In this document: piece after piece, positions 15,199-21,023 of the stretch
How the letters are laid out: the number at the start of each line of letters is the position of its first letter
Position numbering within the stretch: position 1 is the stretch's first letter
Assembly: GCA_002344885.1 (NCBI GenBank)
Contig: DDUQ01000063.1
Location: forward strand, 1-21,023
Direction: 5' to 3'
Length of the DNA stretch: 21,023 bases
DNA from: Comamonadaceae bacterium UBA2334
GTDB taxonomy: Bacteria > Pseudomonadota > Gammaproteobacteria > Burkholderiales > Burkholderiaceae_C
Notes under the pieces: model-generated
What the model saw: the letters and a program-made list of their open reading frames with translations, nothing else
What the model was told of the DNA's origin: nothing
Databases searched by the model: none
Made by a program: the position numbers and the translations under genes

Positions 15199-16152
15199 TC
15201 AGAAGTTGTGGCGAACGCCAAGACCCCAGCTGTTAACTGACTTCGCGCCTTTTGTACCGTCCTTCAGATATGCGCCGTATGCAAATGTGCGCTTGGACAA
15301 AGCATACTTTGCTTCCAGAACAAAATCTGTGCTCTTGTTGGCATCATCCGTTGCACGAGCCAAGTCGGCTGTCAGAGTAACAGGGCCCATTGGGGCAGAC
15401 ACACCCAATGTGAAACCTTTCTTCGCACCTGCTGGATCTTGCCAAGATGCTGCTACTGTTGCAACGCCCAGATTGTAGCTACCACCGATAGACATGCCAC
15501 GCTTGTCTTTGGAAGCCGTGTTAGCAATCGAAGCGCTATCCAGTTGCGCAGAAATCACCATCGGGCCTTGGCGGTAGATGACGTTCATTTCCAGAGGCTT
15601 CTGGCCGTCGTTGCCTTCCAGAACGGTGCCGATGGTTGCTGTCAGGCCACCCATGTTTGGTGTGGTATAGGTCACCAGGCCATCTTTACGAGCACCGGAC
15701 GCATTAGCCACAGCCTGAGCACCAGCACTGCTGTAGTTGAACTGCTTTGCCATCGCACTGTAGTTAGCAGTACCAGTCAGCTCGTATGCTGCCTTGGAAT
15801 AGAATGCAGGAGTCAAGCGACGACCAGCTGCGATTTCACCAAAACCACCGGACAGCGACATGAACGCAGCCCGGTTGAACATTTTTGCAGCAGTCGAGCC
15901 ATCAGCCAAGCTCACGCCTGCTTCAATATTGAAGTTGGCTTTCAGACCACCACCCAAATCTTCAGAACCACGAAGACCAAAACGGCTAGAACCGTTGTTC
16001 ATCAAACTGTTGGCAATCGCGCCCAGCTTAGTCCCGGCAGCGTTGTTATCACCTACACCAACATCGGCAACGCCGTACAGGGTCACGGAAGATTGGGCGA
16101 AAGCAGCACCGGTGGCGGCCACAGCGGCCAGTGCAATCAGAGTCTTTTTCAT
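15199..16152 (-). CDS. Outer-membrane porin (Porin_4 / Omp32-like), porin 2
   Basis: Second betaproteobacterial porin, 317 residues. The signal peptide is MKKTLIALAAVAATGAAFAQ and the mature start SSVTLYGVADVGVGDNN. Shared family motifs are SRFGLRGSEDLGGGLKANFNIE, AAFMSLSGGFGEIAAGR (usually a constriction-loop region), and the final strand WGLGVRHNF ending in Phe. The start at 16152 is supported by GGAG 9 nt upstream; the longer open frame to 16206 would precede the signal peptide with unlikely residues. It is related to but distinct from porin 1. The 272-nt upstream region has a sigma-54 type promoter, an NtrC-like box and a leader hairpin. That suggests control by nitrogen status. Confidence 0.95.
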   Translation of the reverse strand: MKKTLIALAAVAATGAAFAQSSVTLYGVADVGVGDNNAAGTKLGAIANSLMNNGSSRFGLRGSEDLGGGLKANFNIEAGVSLADGSTAAKMFNRAAFMSLSGGFGEIAAGRRLTPAFYSKAAYELTGTANYSAMAKQFNYSSAGAQAVANASGARKDGLVTYTTPNMGGLTATIGTVLEGNDGQKPLEMNVIYRQGPMVISAQLDSASIANTASKDKRGMSIGGSYNLGVATVAASWQDPAGAKKGFTLGVSAPMGPVTLTADLARATDDANKSTDFVLEAKYALSKRTFAYGAYLKDGTKGAKSVNSWGLGVRHNF

Positions 16153-16199
16153 TGAGAGTTTCTCCAAGGTTGAAAAAAGAGGCGTTGGGCGTGGCCCGC

Positions 16200-16228
16200 G
16201 AGCCAACCTCCGTTTGGGAAGTTGGCTC
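16200..16228 (-). repeat. Stem-loop in predicted porin 2 leader
   Basis: GAGCCAAC (16200-16207) and GTTGGCTC (16221-16228) are perfect inverse complements with a 13-nt loop. In the mRNA of porin 2 it would lie about 50-75 nt before the start codon. It is not followed by T's and so is not a terminator. Confidence 0.55.
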
Positions 16229-16277
16229 TATTGCACCAGAACACCGCACGTTACGCAAAGGATGCATCGCTTTTAGA

Positions 16278-16292
16278 GCAACATGCTGCCCG
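16278..16292 (-). promoter_or_regulatory. Candidate sigma-54 promoter of porin 2
   Basis: Minus strand CGGGCAGCATGTTGC has GG and GC exactly 10 nt apart and a perfect -12 TTGC, but the -24 half (CGGGCA) is a weak match to TGGCAC. Transcription would start near 16266, giving a leader of about 113 nt. Confidence 0.45.
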
Positions 16293-16314
16293 TTTCGTTG
16301 CAACGTCACAACAT

Positions 16315-16331
16315 TGCACCAATTTAGTGCA
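16315..16331. promoter_or_regulatory. NtrC-like binding site upstream of porin 2
   Basis: TGCACCAATTTAGTGCA has TGCAC/GTGCA arms in the spacing of the NtrC consensus TGCACC-N5-GGTGCA (from memory). On the opposite strand it reads TGCACTAAATTGGTGCA, nearly identical to a glnA enhancer site of enteric bacteria as recalled. It is centred about 57 nt upstream of the predicted porin 2 start, closer than most NtrC enhancers. Confidence 0.55.
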
Positions 16332-16424
16332 TTTCGGCGTCGATTCGCCCAACCGCCAGAGACCTCACCACCGTCAAAACCACGCCACGCGTGTCAGGTT
16401 CTGCCTTCAGGGCCACCCTTGCAT

Positions 16425-16901
16425 TCAAACCATCAGCCTGTCGGTGCGCTGAATCAAGGCCTTGCACGTTGCAGCAAGCATAGGTACCGCGCGGTGTGCC
16501 GCGATGAGCGCATCGAAAAGTGCTTCGGGATCTTGCAGGTACTCGTGAACCATCAGGTTGCGAAGTTTGCGCGTCGCGAACCAATCGTCGGCATTCGAGA
16601 CAAGACCCAGCTTTTCTGCTTTGTCCAGGTTCTCCAGCGCAGTCCCCGGCACCTCCTGCATGACTTTGAGCCAGGCGGGTAAAAACTTATCTCCCAGCAA
16701 ATCCTGCAGCCGACCAAAACGGGCAACGAAGGCATCCAACTGCTCAGAGAAACCAATATCCTTGCATTTTTCAGCCAGTACGTGTGCACTCAGCAACTGC
16801 CCAAACAACCTTCCATCGGTTTGCTGCAGATGCACCAGTTCCAATGCTGCAATCCGAGACAAACGCGACAGCCGCATTATTTCGGCATCATCTAGTTGCA
16901 T
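16425..16901 (-). CDS. hepT: HEPN-domain RNase toxin, HepT family
   Basis: Toxin half of a type VII (HEPN-MNT) toxin-antitoxin pair, 158 residues, mostly helical. The family's RNase motif R-x4-6-H-x-Y is present as Arg114-NLMV-His119-Glu-Tyr121 (RNLMVHEY). In characterised systems the Tyr of this motif is AMPylated by the MntA partner, which silences the toxin. Upstream helices carry LLSAHVLAEKCKDIGF and the DKAEKLGL segment seen in this subfamily. It begins 18 nt after the mntA-like stop, with no clear Shine-Dalgarno, so it is probably translated at low level from the shared mRNA. Antitoxin first, toxin second fits known pairs. Toxicity is inferred from the family. Confidence 0.85.
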   Translation of the reverse strand: MQLDDAEIMRLSRLSRIAALELVHLQQTDGRLFGQLLSAHVLAEKCKDIGFSEQLDAFVARFGRLQDLLGDKFLPAWLKVMQEVPGTALENLDKAEKLGLVSNADDWFATRKLRNLMVHEYLQDPEALFDALIAAHRAVPMLAATCKALIQRTDRLMV

Positions 16902-16919
16902 AGGTGGTATGAATTGAGT

Positions 16920-17213
16920 TCAAAGAACGACACCACGTGCCAAAGCCACATGGTCTATCGGCAACAAAGGCTGGCCTTCTGCCCAAACGCGGACATCCAC
17001 TTTGCGCCCATGGAGCCCTCTTTCGAGCCGTGAGGCGAGTTGAGCCACCGCCCAGACACCAACGGGTTGCCGCAGGGTTACGTGTAAGTCCACATCGCCG
17101 CCGTTTGCGGCATCGTCAATGCGGGAGCCAAACAATCGAACCTGGGCATCCAAACCGAAGCTGTCTTGCACGGTTTGCTTGATGATGTGGACTTGGCCCA
17201 CAGTCAGGCGCAT
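16920..17213 (-). CDS. mntA: MntA-type nucleotidyltransferase antitoxin
   Basis: Minimal nucleotidyltransferase of 97 residues, predicted to AMPylate and neutralise the adjacent HepT. The catalytic motif reads Gly29-Ser30 then Asp40-x-Asp42 (RLFGSRIDDAANGGDVDLHV), with a likely third carboxylate at Asp73 (GRKVDVRVW). The spacing is GSx9DxD, one residue shorter than the GSx10DxD usually quoted. A strong GGAGG lies 6-7 nt before the ATG, inside the last codons of the osmC-like gene, and only one base separates that gene's TGA from this ATG. Expression is thus probably coupled to the OsmC-like gene. Confidence 0.85.
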   Translation of the reverse strand: MRLTVGQVHIIKQTVQDSFGLDAQVRLFGSRIDDAANGGDVDLHVTLRQPVGVWAVAQLASRLERGLHGRKVDVRVWAEGQPLLPIDHVALARGVVL

Positions 17214-17214
17214 G

Positions 17215-17670
17215 TCAAGCCTCCAACACCTCGAAACTGGTGGTGATGTCGGCGGTCTTGCCTAACATGATGCTGGCCGAGCAGTATTTGTCGTGGCTCA
17301 TGGCAATGGCTCGCTCGACGGCTGCGGGCGGCACCGCTTTGCCCGTCACTGTGAAATGCATGTGGATTTTGGTGAACACCTTGGGATCGGTGTCTGCACG
17401 CTCGGAGGTCAGCTTGACACTGCAGCCGCTGACGGCGTGCCTGCCTCGCTTGAGGATGAGCACCACGTCATAAGCCGTGCAACCGCCTGTGCCCGCCAGA
17501 ACCGTCTCCATGGGGCGAGGCGCCAGGTTGGCACCACCGTTTTCTGGTTTGACCGCATCGGGGGCACCGTCCATGGTCAGCACGTGGCCGCTGCCGGTTT
17601 CAGCGACAAAACCCATGGCTGAACGGGTGCCAGCATGACCGGTCCAGGTGACAGTGCATTCCATTGACAT
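17215..17670 (-). CDS. OsmC-family protein (YhfA-like)
   Basis: Member of the OsmC/Ohr superfamily of small cytoplasmic peroxidases/hydroperoxide-resistance proteins, 151 residues. The two conserved redox cysteines are Cys64 (GTGGCTAYDVV) and Cys130 (HDKYCSASIML), with the usual Glu55 (PMETVLAG). The pattern is closest to the YhfA branch, whose physiological substrate is not well known. Start at 17670 (MSMECTVTW) gives the standard N-terminus; AAGG lies about 10 nt upstream. The open frame continues 19 codons further to 17727 but looks unrelated. The toxin-antitoxin pair follows after one base. Confidence 0.9.
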   Translation of the reverse strand: MSMECTVTWTGHAGTRSAMGFVAETGSGHVLTMDGAPDAVKPENGGANLAPRPMETVLAGTGGCTAYDVVLILKRGRHAVSGCSVKLTSERADTDPKVFTKIHMHFTVTGKAVPPAAVERAIAMSHDKYCSASIMLGKTADITTSFEVLEA

Positions 17671-17754
17671 GTAGGTGATACCTTTTTTGATGTGCGTGAA
17701 TGCGCGAAGCATAGCTTCAAAACACACCGCAGTGCCTCACCCCATGCCAGATCA

Positions 17755-17775
17755 CCCGACAGCCCAGGTGTCGGG
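17755..17775. repeat. Short inverted repeat between rhodanese and osmC-like genes
   Basis: CCCGACA (17755-17761) and TGTCGGG (17769-17775) flank a 7-nt loop. There is no T-run on either side. It could be an operator for the osmC-like gene or an mRNA hairpin. Confidence 0.4.
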
Positions 17776-17799
17776 CATCACAGAACAGTCTATGTCAGC

Positions 17800-18240
17800 T
17801 CAACCGCCAGCCTTGCGTGAGTGGCTGGCGGCTTGATGCTCGGCCAAGGTTTCAATGGGGGCTGCAGCCTGCTTCCAGGCGGCAAACCCACCGTCGATGT
17901 GCGCAACGTTGGTCATCCCCATATCCTGCAAGGTTTTGGTGGCAAGGGCACTGCGCCAGCCAGCACCGCAGAACAGCACAAATTCTTTGCCTTCGTCACC
18001 AAATACGGGCTTGAAATAGGGTGACGCCGGATCCACCCAGAACTCGAGCATGCCGCGTGGGGCATGCACACAACCGGGCGCGGTACCGTCGCGCTCCAGT
18101 TCCCGTGGGTCGCGTATGTCCACCAGTTGCAAACGCGCGTCGCCCTCGGCCAAGCGCGCCCGGATCTGGGCGACCGTGTAGGTGGTGATTTGGGCAGTGG
18201 CTTCGTCCACCAGTCTGCGAAAACCTTTGGTGATGGGCAT
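17800..18240 (-). CDS. Rhodanese-like sulfurtransferase
   Basis: Single-domain rhodanese, 146 residues, predicted to carry a sulfane sulfur as a cysteine persulfide in the cytoplasm. The active-site loop is Cys91-GAGW-Arg96-S (VLFCGAGWRSALA), the CxxxxR form. The CH2A-type motif LQLVDIRDPRELERDG and the final DGGFAAW are standard. The start at 18240 (MPITKGFRRLVDEA) is supported by AGGAG 8 nt upstream. The frame stays open for 40 further codons upstream but without family similarity. It lies 46 nt downstream of the acyl-CoA dehydrogenase in the same direction and may be co-transcribed. A 9-bp hairpin overlaps its last codons. Confidence 0.92.
   Translation of the reverse strand: MPITKGFRRLVDEATAQITTYTVAQIRARLAEGDARLQLVDIRDPRELERDGTAPGCVHAPRGMLEFWVDPASPYFKPVFGDEGKEFVLFCGAGWRSALATKTLQDMGMTNVAHIDGGFAAWKQAAAPIETLAEHQAASHSRKAGG
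17804..17831 (-). terminator. Possible weak terminator hairpin at rhodanese 3' end
   Basis: CCGCCAGCC (17804-17812) and GGCTGGCGG (17823-17831) form a perfect 9-bp stem with a 10-nt loop spanning the last codons. On the minus strand it is followed only by TT, so termination would be weak or factor-dependent. Confidence 0.35.
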
Positions 18241-18286
18241 GAACTGGCTCCTGAAATAAAGAACGCAATATTTAATCCGCTCGGTG

Positions 18287-19417
18287 TCAGGCCAACGCAC
18301 GCTGAATGAGGATTTTCTGCACGTCAGACGTACCCTCGTAAATCTGGCACACCCGCACATCGCGATAGATGCGCTCGACGGGGAAGCCGCTCACATAGCC
18401 GTAACCGCCATGGATTTGGATGGCATCGCTGCACACTTTTTCAGCCATTTCGCTGGCAAAGAGCTTGGCCATGGCCGCCTCTTTCAGGCAGGGTTGGCCT
18501 GCGTCGCGCAGCGCAGCGGCATGGTGGGTGAGCGAGCGGGCTGCTTCGATTTGCGTGGCCATGTCAGCCAGCTTGAAGCCCACAGCCTGGTGGTTGAAGA
18601 TGGGCTGGCCAAAGCTCTCTCGTTCTTTGGCGTAACGCAAAGCGCACTCGAAGGCGCTGCGCGCCATGCCAATACTTTGCGCCGCGATGCCGATGCGCCC
18701 GCCCTCCAATGCGCTCAGTGCGATCTTGTAGCCCTCACCTTCCGCGCCGATGAGGTTCGCGGCAGGAATACGGCAGCCTTCAAAATTGATTTGGGCGGTG
18801 TCGCTGCTATGCTGACCCAGCTTATCTTCCAGTCGCGCAACCACGTAGCCCGGTGTGGCCGTGGGCACAATGAACGCGCTCATGCCGCGTTTGCCTGCAG
18901 CCTTGTCGGTCACGGCGATGACGATGGCCAGATCGGCGTACTTGCCGCTGGTGATGAACTGCTTCACGCCATTGAGCACATAGGTGTCACCGTCTTTGAC
19001 CGCGGTGGTGCGCAGGGCGGATGCATCGGACCCCACATGCGGCTCGGTCAGGCAGAACGCGCCCAGCATGTCGCCCACGGCCAGCGGGCGCAGCCACTGG
19101 TCTTGCTGGGCGGCGTTGCCGTATTTCATGAGGATGGCGTTGACGGGGCAGTTGGTCACGCTGATGGTAGTGCTGACCCCCCCGTCACCGGCGGCGATTT
19201 CTTCGAGCACCAGCGCCAGCGTCTGGTAATTCAGGCCTGCACCGCCCAGTTCTTCGGGCACGCAGATGCCGTAGCAGCCCAGTTCGGCCAGGCCTTTGTG
19301 CACGTCCTTGGGGAAGGTGTGCGACTTGTCCCACGCGGGGGCGTGGGGCCAGATCTGTTCCTGCACAAACGCGCGAACGGCATCGCGCACCATGGTTTGG
19401 TCTTCGGTGAGCAACAT
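18287..19417 (-). CDS. Acyl-CoA dehydrogenase
   Basis: FAD-dependent enzyme that makes a trans-2-enoyl-CoA from an acyl-CoA, passing electrons to ETF. The 376 residues match the short/branched-chain ACAD class. Landmarks are FCLTEPHVGSDASALRT (signature 1), the YGYVSGFPVERIYRDVRVCQ block, and the catalytic base Glu361 (IYEGTSDVQ). No targeting signal is present. AAGGA lies 8 nt upstream of the ATG. It begins 9 nt after the thiolase stop, so the two form an operon. The chain-length or branched-chain preference cannot be told from sequence alone. Confidence 0.95.
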   Translation of the reverse strand: MLLTEDQTMVRDAVRAFVQEQIWPHAPAWDKSHTFPKDVHKGLAELGCYGICVPEELGGAGLNYQTLALVLEEIAAGDGGVSTTISVTNCPVNAILMKYGNAAQQDQWLRPLAVGDMLGAFCLTEPHVGSDASALRTTAVKDGDTYVLNGVKQFITSGKYADLAIVIAVTDKAAGKRGMSAFIVPTATPGYVVARLEDKLGQHSSDTAQINFEGCRIPAANLIGAEGEGYKIALSALEGGRIGIAAQSIGMARSAFECALRYAKERESFGQPIFNHQAVGFKLADMATQIEAARSLTHHAAALRDAGQPCLKEAAMAKLFASEMAEKVCSDAIQIHGGYGYVSGFPVERIYRDVRVCQIYEGTSDVQKILIQRALA

Positions 19418-19426
19418 GGTGGTTCC

Positions 19427-20620
19427 TTACAGCACTTCAAGCGCAACAGCCGTGGCCTCACCACCGCCGATGCACAGCGTGGCCAGGCCCTTCTTCAGGC
19501 CACGGGCTTTCAGCGCGTGGATGAGCGTGACCATGATGCGCGCACCAGACGCGCCAATGGGGTGGCCCAGTGCGCAGGCACCACCGTTGACGTTCACCTT
19601 CTCGTGCGGCACGTTCAGGTCGTGCATCAAGGCCATGGGCACCACCGCAAAGGCTTCGTTGATTTCCCACAGGTCCACGTCGCCCACGGCCCAGCCGGCT
19701 TTGGCCAGAGCTTTTTCAGTGGCGCCCACTGGGGCGGTGGAGAACCACTCGGGCTCCTGCGCATGGGTGGCATGGCTGACGATTTTGGCCAGCGGTTGGC
19801 AGCCTAGCTTCGCGGCGGTGCTGGCGCGCATCATCACCAGAGCAGCAGCGCCGTCGTTGATGCTGGAGCTGCTGGCTGCGGTGATGGTGCCGTCTTTCTT
19901 GAAGGCGGGTTTGAGCGTGGGCAGCTTGTCGAGCTTGATCTTGCCGGGACCTTCGTCGATAGAGACCACGGTTTCGCCACCCCGAACCTTGACCGTGACG
20001 GGTGCGATCTCGGCGGCAAACGCACCGCTTTCGGTGGCCGCCTTGGCGCGCTGCACGCTGGCGGTGGCAAAGGCGTCTTGTTGCGCGCGGGTGAAGCTGT
20101 ATTTGGCAGCACAGTCTTCACCAAAGGTACCCATGCTGCGGCCGGGTTCGTAGGCGTCTTCCAGACCGTCGAGCATCATGTGGTCGAACACACGGTCGTG
20201 ACCGATGCGGTACCCACCCCGGCCCTTCTGCAACAGGTAAGGAGCGTTGGTCATGCTCTCCATGCCACCGGCCACCAGCACGTCGTGCGTGCCAGCCAGC
20301 AGCATATCGTGCGCAAACATGGCGGCGCGCATGCCCGAGCCGCACATTTTGGACAGCGTGACAGCACCAGCGCTCTTGGGCAAACCGCCCTTGAACACGG
20401 CCTGGCGTGCCGGGGCCTGGCCCTGGCCGGCCATCAGGCAGTTGCCGAACAGCACTTCGGTGACCAACTCAGGCGCAATGCCCGCGCGCGCAACGGCGGC
20501 CTGGATGGCCACGCCACCCAAGTCATGGGCGGCGAGCGATGCAAAGTCGCCCTGGAACGCACCCATGGGGGTACGGGCGGCGCTGACAATGACAACGGGA
20601 TCGGTGTTCTGGGTGCTCAT
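19427..20620 (-). CDS. Acetyl-CoA C-acetyltransferase (thiolase)
   Basis: Thiolase-fold enzyme, 397 residues, that condenses two acetyl-CoA or cleaves acetoacetyl-CoA/3-ketoacyl-CoA. Active-site residues are all present: nucleophile Cys93 (LSKMCGSGMRAA), His353 (ALGHPIGASG) and acid/base Cys383 (LCIGGGEA). NEAFAVVPM is the other hallmark. Length and motifs are those of biosynthetic/degradative acetoacetyl-CoA thiolases (AtoB/PhaA-like). Which role applies is not decidable here. AGGAG lies 6 nt before the ATG. It leads the thiolase/acyl-CoA dehydrogenase operon and starts 67 nt after the aceK stop. Confidence 0.95.
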   Translation of the reverse strand: MSTQNTDPVVIVSAARTPMGAFQGDFASLAAHDLGGVAIQAAVARAGIAPELVTEVLFGNCLMAGQGQAPARQAVFKGGLPKSAGAVTLSKMCGSGMRAAMFAHDMLLAGTHDVLVAGGMESMTNAPYLLQKGRGGYRIGHDRVFDHMMLDGLEDAYEPGRSMGTFGEDCAAKYSFTRAQQDAFATASVQRAKAATESGAFAAEIAPVTVKVRGGETVVSIDEGPGKIKLDKLPTLKPAFKKDGTITAASSSSINDGAAALVMMRASTAAKLGCQPLAKIVSHATHAQEPEWFSTAPVGATEKALAKAGWAVGDVDLWEINEAFAVVPMALMHDLNVPHEKVNVNGGACALGHPIGASGARIMVTLIHALKARGLKKGLATLCIGGGEATAVALEVL

Positions 20621-20687
20621 GCTGACTCCTGATTATGAATAAAAATGCGCTCCAGCGCTTGTTTGAAATGAACAGTTCACTACAAAA

Positions 20688-21023
20688 TCAAATAGACGAC
20701 GGCACTATCGGATCGTTCACCAGTCGCCTGAAACGTTTGCTTTGGTCGTAGGGGTACACATCGAACATGTGCCCAGCTGCGATGCGGGTCTGGTGGCCCT
20801 GCCAGAAGGCGGGGTCCAACAAATCGGCATGATGAGCCATGAAGACCTTGCGAACCAGATGGTTGCCCAACAGAAAGGGGCCGAAAGTTTCGGGAAACAC
20901 ATCGTGTGGGCCGACGCTGTACCAGATCTCGCCCGACATCTCTTCTTCCTCGTTGCGTGGCTCGGGCACCTTGCGGAAGTTGCAATCGGTGATGTACTCG
21001 ATCTCGTCGTAGTCGTAGAACAC
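20688..21023 (-). CDS. aceK: Isocitrate dehydrogenase kinase/phosphatase AceK, C-terminal end (5' part outside window)
   Basis: C-terminal 111 residues of AceK, the bifunctional enzyme that phosphorylates and dephosphorylates isocitrate dehydrogenase and so diverts carbon to the glyoxylate shunt. The frame runs out of the window and begins VFYDYDEIEYITDCNFRKVP, the metal-binding Asp segment of the kinase fold (about residue 475 in E. coli, from memory). EIWYSVGPHDVFPETFGPFL and HHADLLDPAFWQGHQTRIAA follow, as in AceK C-termini. The GTG at the very edge is an internal Val codon, not a start. Its place beside thiolase and acyl-CoA dehydrogenase genes fits growth on acetate or fatty acids. Confidence 0.95.
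   Translation of the reverse strand: MFYDYDEIEYITDCNFRKVPEPRNEEEEMSGEIWYSVGPHDVFPETFGPFLLGNHLVRKVFMAHHADLLDPAFWQGHQTRIAAGHMFDVYPYDQSKRFRRLVNDPIVPSSI

Larger units (their letters stand above)
16153..16424. other. Intergenic region upstream of porin 2
   Basis: These 272 bases hold no gene. From the gene outward (minus strand) they contain the porin Shine-Dalgarno, a leader hairpin (16200-16228), a candidate -24/-12 promoter (16278-16292) and an NtrC-like box (16315-16331). ATTGCACCA occurs twice (16230-16238 and 16313-16321), the second copy being half of the NtrC-like box. Confidence 0.65.

Noticed and set aside
18284..19807. 507-codon open frame on the plus strand across the acyl-CoA dehydrogenase and thiolase genes
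   Set aside because: It is an antisense shadow: Gly/His/Val-rich composition without any family pattern, and both minus-strand genes are complete with catalytic residues.

Overview
The window looks like chromosomal DNA of a betaproteobacterium, most likely Burkholderiales/Comamonadaceae. The basis is two Porin_4-type porins with MKK...SAQSSVTLYG N-termini, a HexR/transaldolase pair, an AceK C-terminus of the betaproteobacterial kind, and uniformly GC-rich genes. No tRNA, rRNA, insertion sequence, phage gene or CRISPR array was seen.

Layout. 1-1065 is the 3' part of groEL, followed by a strong terminator. 1377-2624 (+) is a protein that aligns with the Bacillus spore-coat transglutaminase Tgl, unexpected in a non-sporulating proteobacterium. 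2647-3591 (-) is transaldolase, divergent from a HexR-type regulator at 3633-4496 (+). 4506-12984 (-) is a seven-gene peptide-uptake operon, read from right to left: binding protein, DppB-like permease, M20 amidohydrolase, second binding protein, DppC-like permease, then two ATPases (DppD/DppF). 13362-14279 (+) is a porin, divergent from that operon. 14446-15039 (-) is a Uma2-family protein with an apparent C-terminal frameshift. 15199-16152 (-) is a second porin. 16425-17213 (-) is a HEPN/MNT (HepT-MntA) toxin-antitoxin pair, joined to an OsmC-family gene (17215-17670, -). Then come a rhodanese (17800-18240, -), an acyl-CoA dehydrogenase and a thiolase (18287-20620, -), and the C-terminal end of AceK (20688-21023, -).

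How it may work together. Three sigma-54 type -24/-12 promoters can be read. Two are divergent and serve the peptide operon and porin 1. One precedes porin 2 and has an almost canonical NtrC box (TGCACCAATTTAGTGCA) behind it. Outer-membrane entry, periplasmic capture, inner-membrane transport and intracellular hydrolysis of peptides or amides could therefore be one nitrogen-scavenging regulon. This is inference from promoter motifs and gene content. The right end (AceK, thiolase, acyl-CoA dehydrogenase) concerns acetyl-CoA/fatty-acid metabolism and the glyoxylate branch point.

The observations most worth checking are the Tgl homologue with altered active-site partners, the sigma-54/NtrC architecture, an A9 slippery tract at the dppD/dppF junction that could give a fused double ATPase, and the Uma2 frameshift.
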